A stretch of DNA of 7,802 bases from Palsa-504 sp050010815 (GTDB lineage Bacteria; Actinomycetota; Actinomycetes; Streptosporangiales; Streptosporangiaceae): assembly GCA_050010815.1 (NCBI GenBank), contig JBEKKH010000375.1, positions 1-7,802 on the forward strand, in the 5' to 3' direction. This document shows, piece by piece, positions 1-5,200 of the stretch; within the stretch, counting starts at the first letter, position 1, and every line of letters starts with the position of its first letter. The notes beneath the pieces were generated by a model, which did no database searches, had not been told where the DNA came from, and saw only the letters and a program-made list of their open reading frames with translations. Position numbers and translations under genes: made by a program.

Positions 1-390
1 GACCGCCGCGGCGCAGTGAGTAGCAGACGTCGGCCAGTCGCGGCGCGACCTGCAGGCCCGCCGTCATCCACTCGCCGCTGGACTGGCGGGCACCACGAAC
101 GGGCAGGTGGAGTAGGGGGTGGCCAGCGGCCGCACGTCCAGCTCGGCAATCTGGAGTCCGGGGCCGCGCACCCGGGCGGTGATCGCGATGTCGTGGATCA
201 CCCGGGACGTCGGGGCGTCGCTTCCGTCCGCGGGGGCGGGGCCGTAGTTCCCGCCTTCCGACAGATCGGTCAGCCGTGCCTCCAGCCGGTACTCCCCGTC
301 GCCGAGCGGGGTCACCTCCACGGTCTTGGTCCGGGTGGCGCGCGGGCCCGGGTTCTCGTCCGCCGCGCCGGATCGGTTCCAGTTGTCCAT
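1..390 (-). pseudogene. DUF2889 family protein, broken and running off the left edge
   Basis: The function of DUF2889 proteins is not established; they are often found near catabolic genes. The first 108 codons (390 to 64) read as a normal start of this family: a disordered N-terminus, then YRLEARLTDLSEGG (about residues 34-47), VIHDIAITARVRGP (about 64-77) and PYSTCPF (about 92-98). The reading frame then stops at 64, well short of the usual roughly 200 residues. In another frame the strand continues as EWMTAGLQVAPRLADVCYSL up to the window edge, which resembles the C-terminal end of such proteins as I remember them. I infer either a simple frameshift or an out-of-frame internal deletion near 85-105. 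The ATG at 390 has a strong GGAGG Shine-Dalgarno 9 nt upstream. The gene diverges from the SDR gene. Family call fairly sure; the nature of the damage less so. Confidence 0.62.
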
Positions 391-417
391 GTGTGGTTAC
401 CTCCGGCATCCATCGTA

Positions 418-435
418 GTCAACGATCGCGTTGAC
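418..435. promoter_or_regulatory. 18-bp palindrome between divergent genes, candidate operator
   Basis: GTCAACG and CGTTGAC are perfect 7-bp arms around the 4-bp centre ATCG. The site lies 28 bp upstream of the DUF2889 start and 127 bp upstream of the SDR start, where one repressor dimer could control both genes. The right arm contains TTGAC and may overlap a -35 element. The size fits a TetR- or GntR-type site, but no regulator gene of those families is in the window, so the binding protein is unknown. Confidence 0.45.
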
Positions 436-461
436 GATTCGGGGGACCTGACACCAAGGGC

Positions 462-493
462 CGTTCGGATCAATACAGTTGGTGAGCCGAACG
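462..493. repeat. inverted repeat with 18-bp spacer upstream of the SDR gene
   Basis: CGTTCGG (462-468) and CCGAACG (487-493) are perfect 7-bp arms separated by 18 bp. The repeat lies in the 5' region of the SDR gene and could be an RNA hairpin in its leader or a pair of half sites. Seven-base arms at this distance arise fairly often by chance in GC-rich DNA, so this is a weak call. Confidence 0.25.
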
Positions 494-561
494 AGCCGTG
501 GTGCGTGCCCCGGCTCAGCCCTCACGGCCCGGCGCGTGACCAAAGGATCGGACGCAGCAGC

Positions 562-1236
562 ATGGATCTTCAGCTGGCGGGCAAGCGGGCGATCGTTACC
601 GGTGCCAGCCGCGGTATCGGCTACGCCGTCGCGGCGGCGCTCGCGGCCGAGGGCGCGGATCTCGTCCTGGTGGCCCGGGACCAGGCCGCGCTCGATGCCG
701 CCGCCGAGCGGCTGGCTCGGCCCGGCCGGCGGGTGCTGGCGGTCGCGGCGGACACCACCGATGACCACGCCGTACGCGCCATGGCGGACCGTACGGTCAC
801 CGAGCTGGGCGGGGTCGACATCCTGGTCAATGCCGCGGCGCAGCCAGGAGGGGCGAGCCCGGCGCGCGGCCTGGCCGAGCTCGCCGACGACGACCTGCGG
901 ACCGAGATCGAGACCAAGGTGCTCGGCGACCTGCGCTGCGCCCGGGCCGTGGCCCCGTCCATGAGTGCCCGGGGCTGGGGCCGGATCATCAACATCAGCG
1001 GCCTGGCCGCGCGGCAGACCGGCAGCGTCTTCGGCTCGATCCGGAACGTCGCGGTGGCCGCCATGACCAAGAACCTCGCCGACGAACTCGGGCCGTCCGG
1101 GATCAGCATCGGCCGCCTCGTCACCGCCGCCGAGGTGGCCGACGTGGTCACCTTCCTCGCCTCGCCGCGCAGCGTGGCCATCACCGGGGACGCCATCGCC
1201 GTCGGCGGCGGCACACGGCACGTCATTCACTACTAG
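562..1236 (+). CDS. divergent short-chain dehydrogenase/reductase-like protein, shortened and lacking YxxxK
   Basis: This is a Rossmann-fold SDR family protein. The nucleotide-binding TGASRGIG motif is at residues 13-20, the NNAG-like VNAAA at 89-93 and the strand-5 serine (NISGLAA) at Ser146. Where YxxxK should stand the sequence reads GSIRN (158-162), so the catalytic Tyr and Lys are both absent. Divergent SDRs ending this helix start in RN do exist, so this part may be inherited. The protein has 224 residues against a usual 250-260. Helix alpha-F (TKNLADELGPSGI) runs straight into IGRLVTAAEVADVV, skipping about 30 residues that normally hold the PG motif and substrate loop; I infer an in-frame deletion. 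The ATG at 562 begins the usual MDLQLAGKRAIVTG start. The open frame continues upstream to 16 but is not protein-like there. A weak AAGGA lies 14 nt upstream. Dehydrogenase activity is doubtful. Confidence 0.8.
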   Translation: MDLQLAGKRAIVTGASRGIGYAVAAALAAEGADLVLVARDQAALDAAAERLARPGRRVLAVAADTTDDHAVRAMADRTVTELGGVDILVNAAAQPGGASPARGLAELADDDLRTEIETKVLGDLRCARAVAPSMSARGWGRIINISGLAARQTGSVFGSIRNVAVAAMTKNLADELGPSGISIGRLVTAAEVADVVTFLASPRSVAITGDAIAVGGGTRHVIHY

Positions 1237-1300
1237 CCCCCGCGCGTCAGACCGTGCCCGCCCGATCCGCACCCTGAGCCTGCGTGCACAACCACCGTAT

Positions 1301-1320
1301 ATAGTGAGTAGCCTCACTAT
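1301..1320. promoter_or_regulatory. perfect 20-bp palindrome over the promoter of the siderophore-interacting protein gene
   Basis: ATAGTGAG (1301-1308) and CTCACTAT (1313-1320) are perfect 8-bp arms around TAGC. The -10-like hexamer TATAGT (1300-1305) lies inside the left arm, so a bound repressor would block the promoter directly. The site ends 36 bp before the GTG start at 1357. It is not a good match to the 19-bp IdeR/DmdR iron box as I know it; PadR-, TetR- or MarR-type binding is as likely. Confidence 0.6.
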
Positions 1321-1356
1321 GAGCATCCTCTGGAGTTAGCAGGAAAGGATCACGAC

Positions 1357-2160
1357 GTGACCACCCCTAGGCGCCGCCAGCCTCCGACGTTCCATCCGGT
1401 CGCCGTCACGGACATCAGCCAGCTCACACCCCGCATGCGGCGGATCACCTTCGCTGGAGACAAGCTCGCCGACTACCCCAACGACGGGCCCGCGACGCAC
1501 TTCAAGCTGCTGCTTCCCGCTCCCGGGCAGACGGAGATCGCGCTCCCGTCGCCCGGTCCGGACGGGCTCAGCTGGCCGGAACCCCGCCCGGTGCGGCGCA
1601 CCTACACCCCCCGCTACGTCGACCGGGCCGGCGGCCAGCTGGTGGTGGACTTCGCCCTGCACGATGACGGCGGCCCGGCGTCGGCGTGGGCCGCGGCGGC
1701 CAGCGTCGGTGACCAGGTCGTGGTCACCGGCGCCCGCGGCGCATACCGGATCGACCCGGGCGCCGACTGGACCCTGCTGGTGGCCGATGAGACCGCGTTG
1801 CCCGCGGTGGGCACGATCCTGGACGAGGCGCCCGCCGGAGCCCGGGTGCTGCTGGTCACCGAGGTGGCCGACGGAGCCGAGCAGCTGGTTTTCGACACCG
1901 CCGCGGAGCTGACCACCGTGTGGTGCCATCGCGGCGAGCACCCCGACGGGTTCGGGATGCTGGCCGCGCAAGCCGTCCGCGATCTGGCGTTTCCCGCCGG
2001 GCGCGGCGCGTGCTGGGTCGGGCTGGAAGCCACGGCCATGAGGGTGGTCCGCCGGCACCTGCTCGGCGAGCGAGGCCTGGAACGCGATCAGGTCCACACC
2101 CGCGGCTACTGGAAGCTGGGCGTCAACGATCACCCCGACCACGACACCGGTGAGGACTGA
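1357..2160 (+). CDS. siderophore-interacting protein (FAD-dependent ferric-siderophore reductase family)
   Basis: This belongs to the SIP/ViuB family, cytoplasmic flavoproteins that use NAD(P)H to reduce ferric iron in imported siderophores and release it. An FAD-binding beta-barrel (about 11-130) carries RTYTPR (81-86), which contacts the flavin, and VDFALHDDGGPASAWA (97-112). GARG (125-128) closes the domain. The NAD(P)H-binding domain (about 135-255) contains ADETALPA (143-150) and the diagnostic WVGLEATAMRVVRRHL (220-235) and GYWKLG (250-255). Its 267 residues are normal for the family, and I see no damage. The GTG start is supported by AGGAAAGGA 7 nt upstream; the first ATG is further inside the domain. 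No siderophore transporter or biosynthesis gene is in the window, so the substrate is unknown. Transcription is probably controlled through the 1301-1320 palindrome. Confidence 0.93.
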   Translation: MTTPRRRQPPTFHPVAVTDISQLTPRMRRITFAGDKLADYPNDGPATHFKLLLPAPGQTEIALPSPGPDGLSWPEPRPVRRTYTPRYVDRAGGQLVVDFALHDDGGPASAWAAAASVGDQVVVTGARGAYRIDPGADWTLLVADETALPAVGTILDEAPAGARVLLVTEVADGAEQLVFDTAAELTTVWCHRGEHPDGFGMLAAQAVRDLAFPAGRGACWVGLEATAMRVVRRHLLGERGLERDQVHTRGYWKLGVNDHPDHDTGED

Positions 2161-2208
2161 CCTGCCCTGGCCGGCTCAACGGGTTCATCGTGCCGGCTGT
2201 AACCGGTG

Positions 2209-2661
2209 CTAATCCCGAACGCGTGGGCCGCAGAGCATATTGGCCCCGGCGGACAGCCAGAGCATGAAATAGCCGCACGCGATCAGCAAGGCCGCCGCCT
2301 CGAGTCCGCCACCGCCGCGCAGCGACGCGAACACGAAGGCGACGGCAACAATGGCCGGCGTCACCAGCCCGGCTGCGCCCCACGTGCGTACGCTGGCCCC
2401 CGGTCGTGGCGGCGCCTGGCGGGGCGGCTGGGCTCCGGCCAGCCCGGCGGGAAGGTCGGCGGTGACCGCGGCCAGCTCCGCGTACGTGTGTGCGGTGAAG
2501 GTCTGGCCGATCCGCGCGTCGAACTCGTCTTTGGTTAGCCGCCCCTGCACAAACGCGGCCTTGAGCACATCGGTCAGTTGTTCGCGGTCGGCGTGCGAGG
2601 CTCGCATGTGACCGCGCCGCGCCGCGGCCGCTGTTCTGTCGTCTCCAGGCCCTGCCACCAT
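2209..2661 (-). CDS. DUF1707 domain membrane protein
   Basis: From the start at 2661 the protein has 150 residues. After a short variable N-terminus comes the DUF1707 module, MRASHADREQLTDVLKAAFV (about 18-37) followed by QGRLTKDEFDARIGQTFTAH and TYAELAAVTADLP (about 38-70). This short helical module is common at the N-terminus of actinobacterial membrane proteins and has no known biochemical role. A proline-rich linker leads to two probable membrane helices (about 92-113 and 120-143), so the DUF1707 part is likely cytoplasmic. The open frame extends upstream to 2706, but GGGGAGG just before 2661 favours the ATG there or the GTG directly after it (2658). The gene lies 32 nt downstream of the DUF998 stop on the same strand and converges on the siderophore-interacting protein gene. 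Unlike DUF998 it has ordinary high-GC codon use. Confidence 0.85.
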   Translation of the reverse strand: MVAGPGDDRTAAAARRGHMRASHADREQLTDVLKAAFVQGRLTKDEFDARIGQTFTAHTYAELAAVTADLPAGLAGAQPPRQAPPRPGASVRTWGAAGLVTPAIVAVAFVFASLRGGGGLEAAALLIACGYFMLWLSAGANMLCGPRVRD

Positions 2662-2693
2662 GGCGCCTCCCCTGAGGAAGCTGAAAGAACAGC

Positions 2694-3386
2694 TTAACCC
2701 CGGCACCCTCTGGCGGCGAGCTTACGAGGGCATGACCCGACGCTTCTGGCCGTTAGGTAGCAGCCGATCAGTATTAGAAAGACCGTCTGCGGATAGGCTA
2801 CGACTCGTTCCATCCCTCCTTCTCCGAGGCCACAATAGTGCTTGCTCGTGTAGGCCACCAGCCCAAGAAGTGCTATCGTCCCCGAGAGAAAGCAATACAC
2901 GCGAAGCCCTGCTGGCATCTTAACGGAAACCGCCAGGATGATAAGCGAAGCATTGCCTAGCACAAAAGGGACGGATGCGCCTATTTCGTGTAGCGCAGAC
3001 GCGTTATTCTCCGGGAAAAAACCGACCATTACGACGCCCACACCGGAGATGGCCAGCGCGGCGAATCCTGCTCCTGAGGTGCGACTAGTCGCGGAGTATC
3101 GCCAGATGAGCACGGATCCTAGCATCATCGTAATGCCTAGCACGACGAACGAAGCGTTCATCAGGCCGTGCAGCGGCGAGCAGACGTACCGTCCGTTCCA
3201 GGTCCCGCAGGCGGTGTTCCCAAGATCGCTAATCGTATCGCGAGACAGGCTATAGGGAGGGGTCCACTGCAGCGCCACGACGAGCTGCACGGCGAAATAC
3301 TGCGTGCTTGCCACATAAAGAGCCGGGCCGAGCCTCGGGTAATGCGGAGAATGCTGCTGCGCCCAGCGGAATGATGTCACAAGCAC
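2694..3386 (-). CDS. DUF998 family integral membrane protein of lower GC content
   Basis: DUF998 proteins are polytopic membrane proteins of unknown function. The family hallmark is plain: YSLSRDTISDLGNTACG, VCSPLHGLMNASFVVLG after the first helix. Six hydrophobic segments are visible, beginning at LGPALYVASTQYFAV and ending at VFLILIGCYLTA. The start is uncertain. The frame is open to an ATG at 3467, but those first 27 residues are charged, lie opposite a high-GC coding-like stretch and have no Shine-Dalgarno. I chose the GTG at 3386; the GTG at 3380 is equally possible. About 230 residues is normal for the family. Lines counted inside the gene give about 53-60% GC, and codons ending in A or T are frequent, unlike every neighbour, which suggests recent horizontal acquisition. 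It may be cotranscribed with the DUF1707 gene downstream. Confidence 0.8.
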   Translation of the reverse strand: MLVTSFRWAQQHSPHYPRLGPALYVASTQYFAVQLVVALQWTPPYSLSRDTISDLGNTACGTWNGRYVCSPLHGLMNASFVVLGITMMLGSVLIWRYSATSRTSGAGFAALAISGVGVVMVGFFPENNASALHEIGASVPFVLGNASLIILAVSVKMPAGLRVYCFLSGTIALLGLVAYTSKHYCGLGEGGMERVVAYPQTVFLILIGCYLTARSVGSCPRKLAARGCRG

Positions 3387-3400
3387 AGCATAAGAGCGCT

Positions 3401-3703
3401 CTTCACGTTCCCGCGTCCCAGGTCCCCGCGGTCTCGCCTGCGTCGCTGGCCGGCCCGTCATCTTCATCGGGCGTCACGCTGGCTGCGCTGCTGCGGCAGG
3501 GAACCCCGGCCACCGCGTCCGGCTACTGGGAGAAGCCCGTCGCCTCGCTGGAGGCCGCCGCGGCCGGCGCGGAAGACGGCCGGTTCCGTGCGCTCGGCGC
3601 CCTGCTCGTGAAGGACCAGGTGCTCGCCCCCTGGCAGCAGGCGCGGCTACCCCGATGCGCTGGCCGCGTTCGGCCAGGGAGTCTCCGGCCCCCGCCGTTG
3701 TAA
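3401..3703 (+). pseudogene. unidentified high-GC coding-like remnant with a frameshift
   Basis: I do not recognise this protein. In the plus-strand frame ending with TAA at 3701-3703, codons from about 3401 onward end almost always in G or C, as in real genes of this genome. They encode an Ala-rich helical sequence (GVTLAALLRQGTPATASGYW, later RFRALGALLVKDQVLAPWQQ). After the codon at 3641-3643 this frame turns into an Arg/Pro-rich tail. Shifting one base gives GYPDALAAFGQGVSGPRR, again with strong G/C third positions, so a single-base indel near 3641-3646 is likely. No convincing start exists: upstream lies the low-GC DUF998 gene. I infer the 3' stump of an older gene whose front was lost when the DUF998 segment arrived. 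The frame remains open upstream to 3308 but is not protein-like there. Confidence 0.4.
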
Positions 3704-3733
3704 GGTGGCGTCCATGAGGGGATTATTCACGCA

Positions 3734-3763
3734 TTGCCAAGTTTGTACCGGTGGCGGGATGCT
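3734..3763 (+). promoter_or_regulatory. possible leaderless promoter of the M50-like gene
   Basis: TTGCCA (3734-3739) is followed after 18 bp by GATGCT (3758-3763), a weak -10. The ATG at 3770 then comes 6 nt later, the spacing expected for a leaderless transcript starting at the A of ATG. There is no good Shine-Dalgarno before that ATG. The -10 matches consensus at only A2 and T6, so this is tentative. Confidence 0.3.
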
Positions 3764-3769
3764 CGACAC

Positions 3770-4427
3770 ATGCAGGCGACACAGGTGCCGCTGTCCGGCA
3801 CCGAGACCATGCTCATCGGCCTGGTCGTGCTGATCGTGCTCGTCCCGTCGGTCACCTGGCAGCTGGTCCAGCATTTCCAGGTCATGGCGCACGAGGGCAT
3901 GCACGGAGTCGTCGGGTCGCTGTCCGGCCGCACCGTGGAGCACATCCAGCTCAAGTCGGACGCGGGCGGCGGAACCAAGGTCGTCCCCACGTCCGGCCCG
4001 GGATACCTGGTCGCCGGCTTCGCCGGATACCTGGGGCCGAGCGTGTTCGGTCTCGGCGCGGCCAGGCTGATTCAGTTCGGCCATATCATCGCGGCGCTGT
4101 GGGTCAGCATGCTGCTGCTCGGGTTGCTGCTGATCAGGCTCAAGTGGTCATTCGGCTACATCACCGTTCCGCTAGCGGGCTTCCTGATCTTCCTCGTCCT
4201 CAAGCACACGTCGCAGCCGGGTCAGATCCTGGCCGCTTACGCCATCACCTGGTTCCTGCTGCTCTCCGGAGTCCGCATCGTCGTGCAACGCGGCGTCAAC
4301 TCCGGCGACGCCGCCCTCCTCAGGGATCGCACCAGCATTCCCCCGGCTGGTGTGGCTCGGGCTGTGGCTGGCCGGGACGGTGGCCGCCGTGGTGATCGGC
4401 GCCCGGTGGATGCTCCACCCGGGTTAG
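3770..4427 (+). pseudogene. M50-like membrane zinc metallopeptidase, frameshifted near the C-terminus
   Basis: This resembles the actinobacterial M50B-like peptidase family (PF13398 type), membrane proteins with an intramembrane zinc site related to site-2 proteases; substrates are unknown. The first hydrophobic helix (about 14-33) is followed by the zinc motif HEGMH at residues 41-45 (HExxH). Then come the family's glycine-rich loop (SDAGGGTKV), GYLGPSVFGLGAA, and several more hydrophobic helices. The original frame ends at 4456 with an Arg-rich tail that does not fit a membrane protein. Removing one C from the run of five at 4340-4344 gives PRLVWLGLWLAGTVAAVVIG and a stop at 4427, restoring a final membrane helix and a 218-residue protein. 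I therefore give the repaired end. A slippage mutation or a homopolymer sequencing error is equally likely. Start: ATG 3770; a TTG at 3734 is in frame. Confidence 0.72.
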
Positions 4428-4468
4428 GGACCCTGCGGTATGGTCGTCCACGATAAGGAAGGCGGGTC

Positions 4469-5200
4469 ATGCCCGGAGTAACGATTTCGGCTGGCTACGG
4501 CGCCGGCGGCAGCGTGATCGCCCCGCAGGTGGCCGGGCAGCTGGGAGTCCCGCTGCTCGACCGGGCGATCAGCTCACATGTCGCCGACCAACTGCACGTG
4601 TCCGTCCCGGAAGCTGAGAGCGGGGCCATCCGCCGGTCGCTCGCCGATCGCTTTCTGGCCGTCCTCGCCCCGCTGGCCGAGGGAGTGCGCGCCGCGGGCA
4701 CCGACGCGCACGTGCCCTGGACGACATCACCGCCCGATGAGGCACCGTTGTTCCGCGACCAGGCCGAGGCCGTCATGCGCAGCGCCCTCGCCTCGGGCGC
4801 GGTGATACTTGGCCGGGCCGGCGGGGCGGCGTTCTGCCGCGAGGCCGGTGTGCTGCGCGTACGGCTGTTCGGGCCGGCCGACGCGCGCATTGCGCAGGCG
4901 GCCAGGATCGAGGGCATCGACATCGAGGTCGCCCGGCAGCGGCTTCCCGAAGTGGATCGCGCCCGCGCGCAGTACGTACGCCGGCTCTACGCCGCTGATA
5001 TAGACGATCCGGCCCTGTACCATCTGCAGCTCGACAGTACCGTGCTGCCGCCGGAGGCCTGCACCGCCTTGATTGTGGCCGCCTACCAGGCCCTACCCCA
5101 TTTTGCTGCTGAACGTCCTCCTAGTTCTTCAGCAGCTCGGTTACCAATTCCGGCGGAAGGCCGTGCGTCTGGTGCAGGTACCGCAGGTCCGCCTCGGTGA
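4469..5200 (+). CDS. cytidylate kinase-like P-loop protein
   Basis: This belongs to the cytidylate kinase-like family (PF13189 type), P-loop proteins related to CMP kinase whose true substrates are mostly untested. Its nucleotide-binding loop GYGAGGS (residues 9-15) has G-G-S where classical kinases have G-K-S/T, as is usual in this family. It is followed by LGVPLLDRAI (25-34), VILGRAGGAAF, HVRL-like LRVRLFGPADARIAQAA, and the conserved RRLYAADIDDPALYHLQLDS. The ATG has AAGGAAGG 8 nt upstream. The gene begins 41 nt after the repaired end of the M50-like gene, so the two probably form an operon. The family usually ends near residue 215; here about 25 Ser/Pro/Gly-rich residues run on and overlap the opposing gene by 80 bp. 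The tail is probably not part of the fold. Confidence 0.85.
   Translation: MPGVTISAGYGAGGSVIAPQVAGQLGVPLLDRAISSHVADQLHVSVPEAESGAIRRSLADRFLAVLAPLAEGVRAAGTDAHVPWTTSPPDEAPLFRDQAEAVMRSALASGAVILGRAGGAAFCREAGVLRVRLFGPADARIAQAARIEGIDIEVARQRLPEVDRARAQYVRRLYAADIDDPALYHLQLDSTVLPPEACTALIVAAYQALPHFAAERPPSSSAARLPIPAEGRASGAGTAGPPR
5105..5136. terminator. inverted repeat at the convergent gene ends, weak terminator candidate
   Basis: GCTGCTGAA (5105-5113) and TTCAGCAGC (5128-5136) are perfect 9-bp arms around 14 nt. The repeat spans the stop codon of the AlaRS-like gene (5121-5123, minus strand). No U-run follows the hairpin on either strand, so intrinsic termination would be inefficient in the classical model, although many actinobacterial terminators lack U-runs. 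Confidence 0.35.

Noticed and set aside
16..561. Upstream extension of the SDR reading frame to position 16
   Set aside because: It overlaps the DUF2889 gene and the intergenic palindromes and is not protein-like; MDLQLAGKRAIVTG at 562 is the typical SDR start.
1301..1320. Classical IdeR/DmdR iron box
   Set aside because: The palindrome is even-length and matches the TTAGG...CCTAA pattern only partly, so it is recorded as an unassigned operator.
397..1326. Long minus-strand frames opposite the SDR gene
   Set aside because: They are shadows created by high GC third positions and have no recognisable family features.
1336..2142. Minus-strand frame opposite the siderophore-interacting protein gene
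   Set aside because: The plus-strand protein has all its family motifs; the antisense frame is low-complexity and unsupported.
2161..2208. Terminator between the siderophore-interacting and DUF1707 genes
   Set aside because: Only a short GCCGG/CCGGT pairing with wobbles and no U-run is visible.
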